This document shows, in pieces, positions 23,819-35,742 of a stretch of 64,000 nt of DNA. The DNA lies in NCBI GenBank assembly GCA_022818135.1, contig JAFMSR010000015.1, positions 1,045,002 to 1,109,001 of the forward strand, written 5' to 3'. Both the position numbers and the translations under genes were made by a program. The notes beneath the pieces are model-generated. The model did no database searches and was not told the origin of the DNA. It was given only the letters and a program-made list of their open reading frames with translations. Position 1 is the stretch's first letter; the number at the start of each line of letters is the position of its first letter. This stretch comes from Saxidomus purpurata (lineage: Eukaryota; Mollusca; Bivalvia; Venerida; Veneridae).

Positions 23819-26800
23819 CTGAAAAGAAATAAAACATTTACTTAACTGATTTCTTGTGATATTGAAATGGGCACTTCCTACATCTAGCACACATACATCA
23901 TCCATCATAAATATTGCGTTCAATGAACGTAAAAAGATCAAGTGAATATACCATGTTCATGAGTTGTGGATAAAGTGAATCTAACATGTTCATGAGTTGT
24001 GGATAAGGAAATCCCACCGAGGGTTGAGATACGTCAAAAAACGAGGCTCTGCCGAGTTTTTTGGACGTATCTCAACCCGAGGGTGGGATTTCCTTATCCA
24101 CAACTCAATGGACATGGTAGATTTATTTTCTCACCGTTTAAATCGCATTTTCACACAAGTAAGAAGGAATAAGTGCAAATACAGGATGGGGATGAAAAAA
24201 TGAAAATCAACTTTTTCTCGAATTTTACTTCAAAACTGCTATAGATGGATAGAAAATGATCTAACTAAGAAAATGAATACCAACAACCCTATGTTAATTT
24301 CAAAAATAACAATTGTACAGTCATTTTTCGATTTTTATGTCTGCTTTACATTAACGTAAAAATAGTCCGCCAGCGATGTGAGATAAGCGATGTGAGATAA
24401 GTTTATCTCACATGGGTAAATGCGCGGAAATATGTATCTCAAAGGTGAGAATAATAGTTTCTGTCATGAGCACGCGGTTCAGATCGAAATATCCGTCACC
24501 GAGGGTAGCTGTTTTGGCGGGAACGAGGCTCTGCCGAGTTCCCGCAAAACAGTTACCCGAGGTGACGGATATTTTAATCTAAACCAAATGTCTCATGATA
24601 GAAACTTTTTCTTGCATACCGTCTTGCACTTTAAACAGATTTCTAAATGCAAACTTATCGAAATAATACATTTTGGTATAAAAACAAGCGATATTCAGAT
24701 GCTTTGTTTGGGGAAGTGACGTCACAATGTTTATAACGTTGCGTCACAAGTAACTCACGCGAGTCATATTACATGGGGGTATGTAATATAAGATTTTCCA
24801 GCACTGGTGGAAACTGCGGATACCCCGATCCGGTATGCAAGAAAAGAAAATCCCACCCGAGTGTTGAGATACGTTCCAAAAACGAGGCTCTGCCGAGTTG
24901 TTTTTTTACGTATCTCTAACCGAGGGTGGGATTTCCTTATCCACAACTCAATGGACATGGAAGATTAATTTTTGTCGCCGTTTTAATCGCATTTTCATCG
25001 TAGGGTTAAGAGTGATTCTTTATCGTTACATTATTCTATTCTATTCTATTCCGTGTATTGCAAAGTTTTAATAACTTGAGCCTGTTAAAATCTGCATTTA
25101 ATAATAATAAAAAAAACCACTTCGAATTAATATTATAAAAGAAACATTCTAACATGACTCGCGATTTTGTCTCTATATACAAAGAGTTGAAAAATTATGT
25201 TATATTAAACCATATACAACGCGGGAACCGATATGCTGTAAACATGACGTCATATTGCGCTGCATGACGTTAATTGAGCGTTCGCGTAGAAAAAAAACTT
25301 TGCATTTATTCACCTTTTGTAATATCTGGTCATGTTAGAATCGAAATAACATCCTTTTCAGTGTTGTTATCGTCTAATAAACAATAATGTGTCGTACTGA
25401 TGCGCAGTTATAAACCACTCAGGCCTTCGGCCTTCGTTGCTAATCACTGCGTATCAGTACTCCAAATCATTGTTAATTAATTAAACGACTAACACCGCTG
25501 GAACAGATGTTATTTCATAAACAAATAGGCCTACCTATGTTTCAAGTCAATTCTTTTGAATTGGAAACTTAAATTTTACGCAACTGGCATGAATCATTGT
25601 TGAATTTTTCCGTGTATTCAAATTTCAATGTCAATGTTTGAATTTACTTTGGAATTGAAGATACAACATGTACCACCATTAATGGCAACTGCCTTGACCC
25701 TATAGTATTAGGATGGGGATGAAAAAATGAAAATCAACTTTTTCTCGAGTTTTACTTCAAACTGCTATAGATGGATAGAAAATGATCTAACTAAGAAAAT
25801 GAATGCCAACAACGAAATGTTTATTTCAAAAATAAATATTTTACAGTCATTTTTCATTTTTATGTCATGTGCTGGCTGCTTATAATTTACGTAAAATAGT
25901 CCGGCAGCGATGAGAGATAAGCGGTGAAGGATAAGGTTATCTATCGCCGGTAAATGCGCGGAAATATGTATCGTACAGGTGAGAAAAATAAATACAGTTT
26001 TAAAGAAGAAAATACAATTATGAAAAAATGCTTTATTTTAGCACAAATAATCAACATAGAGACCTTCTGTAATAAATCGCTATCCACCCATTAGTTGTAC
26101 GACAACAACTTTACAAATATTATTGAATGTTTTACGGTACTGCAACATCATTTTAAAAAAGCTGATATTACCGATAGTGACTGGAATGAATAGCTTAAAT
26201 GTTTAGGTTAAGTCATAGTACTTGCTAATATTATGTTATTTATTCTTTTGAAGTTATTTGACACCATTTTAAGGGAGTGCATTTTTAATACCAACAAGAG
26301 CTGTCAGTAGGACAGCGCGCTCGATTTTTTTTTGTGCTTGCCAATAAAACAAAACTTTGACAGTTAAGGGCACACAAGACTTTAACTAAGTATTTCTTAG
26401 TATAAATCTAGAAACATTTTCACAGAGTTATCTTCTCTTACTTACAGATAGGCCTCATGATGGTACATAAGTACTCAAATTTTCAAAGTCATATATCTCA
26501 AATGGTTAAGTCAACAAGTGGACAAGAATGAAAATTTTAACTGAGGTTCTAAGTCAAAAAGGGCCATAATTCAAATAAAATTCTTGACAGAATTACCTTC
26601 TCCTCCCCATGTTTGGGGATCATGATGGTTAACAAGTATTCTTACTTTCAAATTAATATCTCAAACAGTTTAGTCAAAAAGTGGACAGGTACAAAAAACT
26701 TAACCAAGATTCTAAGTCGATAAAGGGCCTTAATTTTTAAAACAAATCCCTGACAGAGTTACCTTCTCTTGCCTACCGATGGGGGTAATAATGTAAACAA

Positions 26801-29800
26801 GTATTCAAAGTTTCAAAGCAATATCTCAAAGGGTTAAGGCAATAAGTGGATTTTACCCATATTCAATGTATTTTCTAAGTAAAAAAGGGGCATAATTCTG
26901 TCAAAAACCTTGACAGAGTTATGTACCCTTGTCTGTAGATGGACGTTATGATGGTTAACAAGTATGGTTAGTTTCAAAGCAATACCTCCAATGGTTTTGA
27001 AATAAAGTGAGGTGGTACGAAAAACTTAACCAAGCTCAATACACTTTCTAAGTACAAAAAGGGCCATAATTCTGTCAAAAACCTTGACAGAGTTATGAAC
27101 TCTTGTCTGTAGATGGAAGTTATGATGGTAAACAAGTATGGTAAGTTTCAAAGCCTTACCTCTAATACTTTTGAAATAAAGTGGGGTGCTACGAAAAACT
27201 TTAACCAAGGTGTGACACCAACGCCGACGCCGGGGCGAGTAGGATAGCTCCCCTTTTCTTCGAAAAGTCGAGCTAATAAAAACAGTCTATATAACTCGAT
27301 CAATCAAAAGAAAAAAATTAACAACTTGTTAATTTATTCAAGACTGTCGTTCAAGGTTCTTATTGACGTATTTGTATGAAAATGTTATGAAAAAGGAGTT
27401 TACTGAATAAACTCCAGCTATTATTTATAAAAGCGTCAACATTTTCATATATCAAACTTAATGTATTAAAGCAATACTTGGACACTGTTGTTGGTTGCAT
27501 AATCGCGCATCAAATGGACTACCGTCGCAGAAATCACCACCCGCAGCAGGTTTGGGATTGTCACAAAGTCGCTGCCGTGACTGGATGCCACTGTCGCAGG
27601 TGGCGGTACAACTTGTCCACGATTTCCATGAGCCCCAACCTCCATTTGTTACTGTAAATCAGTTTTGTCTACCAATAAATATTTTTATGTTTGACGAAAT
27701 TATATTTAGTTTGTTTAGGGTTGGGTATAATGTTTAGTAGAATCGTGTACATTGTAACGTACTTAATTTGTTATGGGTTTAAAATCCCGGTGAAAACACA
27801 CCATAGAACATGTTTTAGTCATTTGCATGTATCACGACATTTTCCTAACATTTTGCAAATAAAGAGATGGCGTTATTAGTTGACTGAAAGTACTTTGACT
27901 GAGATGGTTTAGGAGTGCTTTGCAAATAAAAGCCAATTTGGCTTACATTACGTTTTATATGTGCTCCGAATTTAAAGCATTGAACAGAACATCCTACTGT
28001 ATATTATTTAAGATAAACCTACCAGGACATGATATCATGTTACATGTTTCAACATGGTATGAGTCTCCTGGACAGTATTTGCCTTGGATGGATGGTAACG
28101 GACTATCACATGTCCTTGACCTCGTCCGAATGCCGTTCCCACATGTTGCACTACAAGTACTCCAGGTCAGCCAGGAAGACCAACCACCATCTGATAATAA
28201 AGTGTGTGATATTTGATAGGGTATACTATTAATATATGGTTTATTCAAAATAGCAACATTCACGAATTTGAGTTAAAATAAACATCGTTTCAAGTACACA
28301 TGGAAGGTATAATTCAAAGAGTGGCATGGCACTCGCTTTACTTACACACTAAAGACTGAATCTTTGAACTATGTGAAAAGGCACCAGACAATGTACGCAC
28401 TATAGCTGACATGTTACGACAACACTTTTGTCGAGTGCTAAGAAACAACACACATAAACAGTAAAAACAACGCAACACACTAAACAAGCACACATAAAAG
28501 TATAACCACATCATCAAAACAGTATAAAGATTCTTTAAATAACTTGACAGTCAAATGTATGTTGTGTACTCAGGACCAAAAATACAACAACATAGCTCTA
28601 ATATCTTCAAGTGAAGCTAAGCAAGAACACTTCAGACATTTAAACACATTGCTCGTTATGTTGCTCAACATAAAACGAACTACCTGAAACAATATTTTAG
28701 TTACTAAGCTACACAAATATGGAATTCACATCCCTCATACCAGTTTTACCACGTTCAAGCTTTCTCATGCAGCAATAATTGTATTGTAACTGTATAATAC
28801 TTATTAAAACAAAAAAATGTGTAGCATTTAATATGTTGTACTGTTTCAAATGAGTGTTAATGTTCCTTGTTTTGTCTAATTTCTAATATATTTGAGGTTT
28901 CTATGATTGAGATGCGTTTGAAATAGCTCTGTTGATCTGCTATTGTAATAAAGTTATTGTCATTAGTATTTGTTTTATATGTTATTGACTAAAAATGAAC
29001 GCACCTGTACATGTACTGGCAAGACACACCTGGTCGTCCCGTGCATCCCCAAAGCAATGGTCACCATAACGTGCGGGGTACGGATTCGAACACGTCCGAT
29101 CCCTCCTTTTTAAGCCGATGCCACATGTCGCGCTGCAACTTCCCCAGGCAGCCCAATCAGCCCAAGACCCATGTACTGAAAAAGAGTGTTAAGCAATACA
29201 TATACATGTCAATACTATATCTAAGACCGTGAAATAATTCTAATTTTCGTTTCCTCTTTCAGATTCACGTGTTACGTTGATAGATTTATCTCCACTTGAC
29301 ACAGATGAGCTTCTACTGTATTCATTTTCATTTATGATTCATGGTTTTTCTCAAATCAATACAGTTACGTGTTATTAAAAGTTAATTTAATTTTAAAAGC
29401 ACATTCGTAAATATGCAGAATTATCAATCTTCTTTTTGTTCCAGCTAACAACATCGGACTTGGACCTCAACAGGGCAAAACCATGATACATGTATAGTCA
29501 ATCAACTTAATCATTCGTAATAAGGAAACACCGCCAATGTGAATTGAAAAAGAGAATGCAAGAAAATGATCAAGCTTTGATACGAGGATACAGAGGAAAA
29601 TTGGCACATGCATCGAAATTTATTCATTACATAAATAAAATCCTAGACATGAAGACACAAACGTATTTGAAATATGATGTCACTCTCATAGTAACTGTAG
29701 TAGAACGGATAGATAATTGGTACCATGTAGAAGGGTGATATATCATTGAACAGAAAACTTCTCGATAGCTGCTTGCTATTAAGCTTTGGTTTTATTCCTT

Positions 29801-32800
29801 TCTCATAAAATTATCTACAGTAAAAGCCAATTCTTAATAAAAGAAGACACACACCTTCACAACGCATTTTCGACTTTTTATCAAACTTCGGTTATCTCGA
29901 TTTTTCGTTATCTCGACTTATTATCTTCGGTCCCAAAAAAATCGAGATAACGAGAGTCGACTGTAGTCTACATCAGATGAAATATAAAACAGGAAGTGAT
30001 TAACAAGTAAGAGAAAAGTCTTACCGGGACAAGGTCCCTTTGTGCAGGATCGTGTGTCAGTGGATGCTCCGACACAAGTATGACCACCACCAGACGGTTC
30101 CGGTTCAGAGCAGTTTCGGGTCCTAGACTGTGTACCGGTACCGCACGTTACTTGACATTCAGACCATTGAAACCAACTTGACCAGTCTCCGTTCACTGGA
30201 AAGAGGAAGTGAGACTTCGATCTTATTCATGTGTGACTTAACCATTTTGATTTTAGTAAAACAAACGATGGAAAAAAACTACGTGTTTGCACATACAAAT
30301 AAATATTATATGTCATACAAGCACATGATTAAAAATTTGCAAAAATAACGTTACTGCAAAACTCAATACTTAGACGCTTACAAAGATACCTTACAACTCA
30401 TTCTAATATGCCTACGGTATATTTCTATAGTCAATTCGAGTGCATTAATATGATTAAAGCACTCGGAAAAGAAGGCGGAGTTAGGACAAGGAGTAGCTCC
30501 TTCCGACTTTTCTAATTTACTCCCTCGCAGAAAATAAATTATAGAAATAGAAATAATATCTGTAAAATACATCAGGCGCATGAAATAGTGTGTTTAAGAA
30601 CCTAAATATTATTTGATTGCGTCAAGTAAGCCTTAGAATACCTTCACCTTGTTTTCCTTTAAAAAGGCTAAGAAAATTCAGGATTGACGTCATACATGTT
30701 TTGATTCCGGGAGACAAAACAATGAATGAAAACGTTGACGTCATCACACTGACGTCATTACTCCACGTTAACACGTTGTACAGTTCAGATTAACAGTTCG
30801 CTTTTAAATCGATTGTCTGCTTTGTTAGGTTCTGAGTCTGACGTTTTCTGCATAATGTCACACTGACGTCATTACTCCACGTTAAAACGTTGTACAGTTC
30901 AAATTAACGGTACGCATTTATATCGATTTGCTGCTTTGTTAGGTTCCGAATCTGACGTCTTCTGCATAATGTCAGTCAGGTATTTCTTTTTATATTTTAT
31001 GTATTAGATGATTAAACTAAAATAAGTTTGTATAATATAGTTATAATTGATATCTTGAATGGTTGCCCGAATAGGGAGGAATTCCAACAGCTACTATTTA
31101 TGCTGATTTACACTTACCGCCGAACTGAAAAAGGGTCCGTAGTAGTTACGATAGTTTTCAAAAAATCGGCTTCTAAGAATCGAAATAATCTATGTCTTGG
31201 AGTGCTTTATCGATATTGAAGCATTTCCCGTCGGCAATGTGCCTGCATAATAATTCACTTCGCCCTCGTGAATTATTCCTCCGGGGAATGCTTCAATTTC
31301 GATAAAGCACTCCAAGCCATAGATTATTTCTTAATTCTAATATGCCTATGGTATATTTCTATAGTCAATTCGAGTGCATTAATATGATTAAAGCACTCGG
31401 AAAAGAAGGCGGAGTTTCGGACATGGAAGTAGCTCCTTCCGACTTTTCTAATTTCTCATTAAGACAAAACGCTCTATTGATAATAATAATGCTCAAAACT
31501 CTCACGGTGCCATATTATTAAAGAGATAATGATTTACCATAGTCGCATAAACCACAAAATCTGCGGCATAGTGTTTTCGCTTTCTCTGTATCAGCGCATA
31601 TGTCAACAAGAGCCCCGACGCTTGCACAGTGGATATCTTGACTATCCACGCACTCTTTTGCAGAAACTAAAACATATGCAATGTAGTTCTTTATTAATTG
31701 ATTAAATTTTATAAAATAGCAATCACTTAAATACAACACAAAAAGCATACACCAATATAAAGATAAAGAAGATGTTGTTAACCCCTATAATTTTTATTCA
31801 AAGACTTCTATCTCCATTGTGATTACGTACAAATGCGCATGCGTAAATACTTCATGACGTAATAGCTACAATATAAATTATATTTTGTTGAACTGAAAAA
31901 GAGGACAACTGTGCGTTTTAATGATAAATGCCTAAATATACATGGACAATGAGATTAGGGAAATAATCGGAATGATCGTAGATATGAATTGTACTATTAC
32001 CTTTGTTTCAAAAGCTGAAAACTAAAGAGCGCACTCAAATGGAATCAAAATTAGAATGTCTGAAGGTTTATGGATACATTAACAAACATGAAAAATATTT
32101 ATTATATAAAATACTGATATCTGAGTGTGTTAATTAGATGAGGGAGAACATACATGAGTGTTGACATAGCTGTCTGTTACATCGCTGTTCTTTGCAACAT
32201 TCAGAACAAGGTCCCGTAACTCCTGACCGACCAACAATTGAACCAGACCCGACGTTGTTTCCATTCTGTACAAGTGTCTGACATTTCTACAATAAATTAG
32301 AAACAACTGATATAATAATTGTAATGTGTTGTCGCCGTATAGAAGACACACGGACTGTATTTCTTACATTAAACAGGTTATAACGTAATAATTACAACTT
32401 GCAATCATTTCACACAAATTCTCTATTCTGATTGGTTATTTCTGCCCCAGCGCCCGCTTTTCATAACACGATGAACGCAGGTACGTATTCATAGCTTCTC
32501 GTTAATATTCATGACCTGCTACTTTTCATTCATAAATCGTGTACGATTTTCAAACTTTACTATGGATTCAGGGTATGTCACCAAACAAAAACACTTTGAG
32601 CAGTAGAAAGGAATAGTGTTTCTATCCTATGAGATACATAATATGCGCGGAAATATTATTTCCGCGCATTTACCGGTGATAGATAACCTTATCCTTCACC
32701 GCTGATCTCTCAACGCTGCCGGACTATTGTTACGTTTAATATAGGCAGCAAGCGCATCACATAAAAATCGAAAAAATTAATGACTGTACAAATTTTATTT

Positions 32801-34936
32801 TTGAAATAAACATAGGGTTATGGGTATTCATTTTCTTAGTTAGATCATTTTATATCAATCTATAGCAGTTTTGAGGTAACATTCGAGAAAAAGTTGATTT
32901 TCAGTTTTTTATCCCCATGCTGTATAGATCTACACTTATTTCTTCTTACTTGTGTGAAAATGCGATTCAAACGGTGAGAAAATAAATCTACCATCTCCAT
33001 TGAGTTGTGGATAAGGAAATCCCACCCTCGGGTTGAGATATGTCCAAACTGCGAAAATCTCGCTGACTGTTGTCCGCCATTTGCATTATGCTAATGAGTA
33101 GTGGCGTTATGACAACCAAATTAATGCGCGACGAAATATTAAAATAGAATCCGGGTAAGTGATCAGTAAATAATTTAAACGAATGTCTAATTATAGTAAG
33201 TTGTAATTATAAGAATTGAATGAGTTTTTTCTGCATTTCATCTAGTGTTCGGTGTTTATGCAAAGTAGGTGTAAAACTTCTGACAGTTCATACCTCGATG
33301 AAATGCAGAAAAACACATTCAATTCTGAATTAGTTTACAGCACAGCTTTTATATCATGTCCTGAATTAATCTCATAATTCATTTTAAAATCAAAAATAGT
33401 GGTAAGAAGTTAAATCCATTGGAAACAGAAAGCTTCATAAATAAGTCAGTAAAGGCTGTTGTCATAGAGTAAATATTCCGCTATAAATTGTAAAACAAAC
33501 CTTGAAAACACGGTAGACATTTTGCCGGCATAATTATTTTACACTTTATTTTATATTGAAGAGATTTACACATTTCGTCTACATTATTAAAGGTATTTCT
33601 ATAGGTTAAATGATAAACATACACATCTTATAGTTTCAGAATCTGGATTTGCTCTCCACATTTGAAGGTTTGACAGAATTCTCCACATAACAAAGACTAT
33701 CCAAAGAGAATAACAAATGTTAACTCCGTCGCTCTAACCTTTTACTATTATATGGGTGTTCAATGTTTTATCAAATTGAATAAGAAAGTTATAATTACCG
33801 TCTCTAATCGGCATCCAAAGGAAAACAAAATGCCATTTGATGTTTGCGTATAATCAGAGAAGCAAACCTGGAAACAAAACACAGATACATTTTATGTCAT
33901 ATAACACATAAATGCTTCAATGCAGAAAATATTAACCGAACTGATCAAGTTATCGTACGTAAGACTAAAGAACAAAGTGGTCGTTAAAATGGTATGATAT
34001 ATGATTACCTCTCCGGCGTTACACGTTGTTGTGGCCTTACATTCAGACACATACGTGGCATTCGTGCAAGTATAGCAATCGAGAGCATCTGAAAAGATAA
34101 TTGATTCCAATTAGTAAACTCCAAATTCTTTTAGGAAAAGGGAAATCGGAGATAATTGTTTATTTACATAAAATAGTTTTCACTAGAAGAGTACCTAAAT
34201 ATTTATTTTCATGAGATAAGAAATAGCTTATTTTAGAAAAATTCTCCAGGTTACAACAAAACTTAAATATTTTCATGTTTGATGTATGTTTTAATGATAC
34301 GTTGCAAAATTAGCGCGTGTGATGTTCATGTTTACGTCACACCTCCCGTTTTCGATGGACCTTTAATATTGTGCGGCATGTAATACTAAAGTCGAATGAA
34401 ATAGTTACATTACATCTGATTCATCTGAAAATAACTGAGTATGTATGGACGATATAAATGATATATCTATTTGATAGCTTTCAATGTTCCATCAGTCAAT
34501 TCAATAGCTTCTCAGCACGTTATAACTGAAACACCAGTTTACTTAAATGTAGAAATAGTATTCTCATAATTCTGCTACATAGTTCTTGATAGTGAGTCAA
34601 ACGACAATTTTTAGTCTGTAAGATTTAAAAAAAAGGAAAAAGGCATATTTACCGATTGTATGTTGCAGACATATGAAGGTGACAACACCTGTAAAAGAAT
34701 GGTCACTTTAGACAATTATTGAAATGTTCTTTCATTGGCTTTTATTTCAAATATACTGTATTTAAAACTGCTTTAAAGTTGTTGTATGACATTTTACTTT
34801 CAAGAAACAATTTTCAAAGCAGAATTCAGTTCAGTTCATTTGGTTCAAAATGCATGGCATCTCACGAAACGACGATAAAATTTACATTATACATCAAAAC
34901 AAAAGGAAAGTAATACATACTTAGAAACAACTTCAT
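23406..34936 (-). CDS. Secreted mosaic protein: LU - ShKT - 4x TSP1 - C1q
   Basis: Eleven minus-strand exons: 34936-34921, 34688-34653, 34088-34009, 33867-33799, 32286-32154, 31666-31538, 30195-30025, 29175-29005, 28190-28023, 27651-27478, 23818-23406. They sum to 1560 nt (519 aa); every junction is GT-AG and phase-consistent. Residues 1-17 signal peptide; 18-111 LU/three-finger domain (LDCYTC, final [10 protein letters not shown]); 112-154 ShKT; four TSP1 repeats at 155-211, 212-268, 269-324, 325-382; C1q domain 383-519. No membrane span is seen, so it should be secreted. An in-frame upstream ATG (34993) would add 19 residues; I prefer 34936 because the hydrophobic leader follows directly. 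C1q proteins are lectin-like recognition molecules in bivalves; TSP1 and ShKT modules bind matrix or partners. The weakest link is the 3.66-kb last intron: C1q could belong to a separate gene, and reading through the last TSP1 donor gives a stop after 7 residues. Confidence 0.75.
23998..24110. mobile_element. Foldback MITE, 'ggaaatcccacc' type, copy 1
   Basis: Palindrome: 'gttgtggataaggaaatccc' to its inverse 'gggatttccttatccacaac', with central 'aacgaggctctgccgagtt'. The adjoining tail (to about 24440, ending near 'gcgcggaaatat') recurs at 25700-25975 and, inverted, at 32640-33060. In the last intron of the mosaic gene. Confidence 0.85.
24475..24590. mobile_element. Foldback MITE, 'atatccgtcacc' type
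   Basis: 'gaaatatccgtcaccgaggg' to inverse 'cgaggtgacggatatttt', with the same core 'gaacgaggctctgccgagtt' as the neighbouring hairpins although the arms differ. A shared core with distinct arms suggests one family with evolving termini. Confidence 0.75.
24840..24960. mobile_element. Foldback MITE, 'ggaaatcccacc' type, copy 2
   Basis: Arms 'aaatcccacccgag...gagatacgt' and 'acgtatctctaaccgagggtgggattt', core 'aacgaggctctgccgagtt', right flank 'ccttatccacaactcaatgg' as in copy 1. The left arm is partly degraded. Confidence 0.8.
25370..25500. mobile_element. Foldback MITE, 'actgatgcgcagt' type
   Basis: Arms 'caataatgtgtcgtactgatgcgcagt' and 'cactgcgtatcagtactccaaatcattg' are imperfect inverses around 'ggccttcggcc'. 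Confidence 0.7.
26295..27275 (+). repeat. Composite repeat with five tandem units of about 168 bp
   Basis: Starts 'caagagctgtcagtaggaca', contains about five divergent units with 'aaaagggccataatt', 'cttgacagagttaccttctc' and 'tttcaaagcaatatctcaaa', and ends 'gacgccggggcgagtaggat'. Lies in the last intron of the mosaic gene. No coding frame is kept from unit to unit. Confidence 0.75.
27478..28190 (-). CDS. TSP1 repeats 3 and 4 (two exons)
   Basis: Exons 28190-28023 (168 nt) and 27651-27478 (174 nt). Repeat 3: [17 protein letters not shown]. Repeat 4: [17 protein letters not shown], where the Gly after the second cysteine is Asp. Last exon donor is CCAA|GTATTG, a weaker donor; reading on gives SIALIH and a stop, so a short isoform ending after repeat 4 is possible. 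Confidence 0.85.
29005..30195 (-). CDS. TSP1 repeats 1 and 2 (two exons)
   Basis: Exons 30195-30025 and 29175-29005, each exactly 171 nt and phase 1-1. Repeat 1 shows [15 protein letters not shown]; repeat 2 [15 protein letters not shown], then CSNPYP. Both keep the W-x-x-W C-mannosylation motif, the C-x-x-T-C-G O-fucosylation motif and the six-cysteine pattern. Confidence 0.88.
29880..29965. repeat. Partial transposon end rich in 'gttatctcga'
   Basis: Repeated 'ggttatctcgatttttcgtt' words in both orientations ending 'gagagtcgactgta'; resembles a terminal inverted repeat of a mariner-type element without its partner. About 60 bp from the donor of TSP1 exon 1. Confidence 0.4.
30685..30990. 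promoter_or_regulatory. Cluster of four perfect CRE sites in a tandem duplication
   Basis: TGACGTCA occurs at 30685-30692, 30736-30743, 30750-30757 and 30864-30871. The last two sit in two tandem units of about 113 bp that share 'cactgacgtcattactccac'. CRE palindromes bind CREB/ATF factors. The setting is an intron, so this may be a transposon promoter or a chance amplified motif. Confidence 0.4.
31190..31330. mobile_element. Foldback MITE, 'ggagtgctttatcg' type
   Basis: 'cttggagtgctttatcgata' at 31196 is inverted as 'atttcgataaagcactccaag' at about 31297; inner arms 'gaagcatttcccg' and 'ggggaatgcttc'. Intron 6 of the mosaic gene. Confidence 0.8.
31538..31666 (-). CDS. ShKT domain exon
   Basis: One 129-nt phase 1-1 exon encodes [19 protein letters not shown] and, later, CRRFCGLC: six cysteines with the spacing of ShK-like domains (C-x6-7-C, central C, C-x3-C-x2-C). 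ShKT modules occur in secreted metalloproteases, matrix proteins and venom peptides; as one module in a mosaic this is not evidence of a toxin. Confidence 0.8.
32154..34088 (-). CDS. LU (Ly6/uPAR, three-finger) domain exons
   Basis: Exon 3 (34088-34009): ALDCYTCTN through NAGE. Exon 4 (33867-33799): VCFSDYT to FGCRLET. Exon 5 (32286-32154): KCQTL to [17 protein letters not shown]. The spacing gives ten cysteines in the LU order, with the closing CC...CN signature. Internal introns are phase 0 and the outer ones phase 1, so the domain as a whole is a phase 1-1 module. Single-domain LU proteins usually carry a GPI signal; here the domain continues into ShKT and TSP1 modules. Confidence 0.75.
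32640..33060. mobile_element. Inverted copy of the 'ggaaatcccacc' element family
   Basis: Reverse complement of 24000-24440: from 'gcgcggaaatatt' to 'gataaggaaatcccaccctcggg'. The hairpin partner arm is missing. Intron 5 upstream region of the mosaic gene. Confidence 0.75.
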
Positions 34937-35344
34937 TCTTTTCAGTCTGTGTCTTCTGTAATCGATTGCCGGCGGAATGCCTATCTTATTCATGTTGCCC
35001 TTAAATAGGAATTTTTAAGGTCTTATCTGAAAAGAAGTAAGTCAAAACAGTTTATATTTGGTAAAACCTTGACCGGAGGGAGACAAAGATAAGCAGAGCT
35101 GGAACGTATTTGTCTTTAGATTGTCTGCTGTTTGCCAATTTCGGTCAAAGCCCTTTTATCGAAAAATCGTGACTTAATTTCAAGGCTGCACAACATGTAA
35201 GTTGGTGATTGGAGATCAGTTAAAATGCGTTCTCGGGGAGAGTGAATAATCAATACAATCAAAGACTGCTTAACATAATTTGCATATTAATTGCATTATA
35301 TAGCTGTTTTTTTGTTTGTTATTTTTTATACATGTGCTAATTTA

Positions 35345-35540
35345 TTTATTGCAAAAAAAGTTCTTACAACTTATATTAATCGCTCTCGAGACTCATTCCT
35401 GATGGAATCAACCTCGAAAAGAGAGAGAATTATTTGTGTCTTGCCTAAGGACACTACCTACATGGCTATGGTAGGGATCGAACCCGAGACCCTTCGATCC
35501 TGAGGTGAACGCGCTAGCACTGCGCCACGGCGGCTCCTAG
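35345..35540 (-). repeat. tRNA-derived SINE S2, copy 1
   Basis: Minus-strand head 'cgccgtggcgcagtgctagcg' (A-box-like) and 'gggttcgatccc' (B-box), body with 'cttttcgaggttgattcc' and 'gagagcgattaatataagtt'. The body matches the element at 58655-58845. Confidence 0.7.
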
Positions 35541-35547
35541 TTTAGTT

Positions 35548-35742
35548 TATACTAATTAATTTGAGCTCGATTGTGAAGAAAGCTTTAAACTTATCGAGTC
35601 ACACCCGAGTCCGCTTCCAGGAAAAACCGGAACCGGTGTCGTATGAGGAGGTACGGTCGTGACCCTAGTGGGGCTCGAACCCGCAACCTCGGGATGAGTG
35701 GCAGACACATGAACCTCCACATCACCGCCCCCTTTTACTGCA
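35548..35742 (-). repeat. tRNA-derived SINE S1, copy 2
   Basis: Minus-strand copy: 'ggggctcgaacccgcaacc' is the inverted B-box side, and 'cgagtccgcttccagg' the inverted body. The 3' ends of S1 and S2 elements almost touch here. Confidence 0.75.

Larger units (their letters stand above)
30400..31460 (+). repeat. Direct repeat pair of about 115 bp in mosaic-gene intron 6
   Basis: The block with 'gcctacggtatatttctata' and 'aagcactcggaaaagaaggcggag' at 30401-30515 recurs at 31332-31455 with few changes. Between them lie the CRE-containing tandem duplication and a foldback element. Confidence 0.8.
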
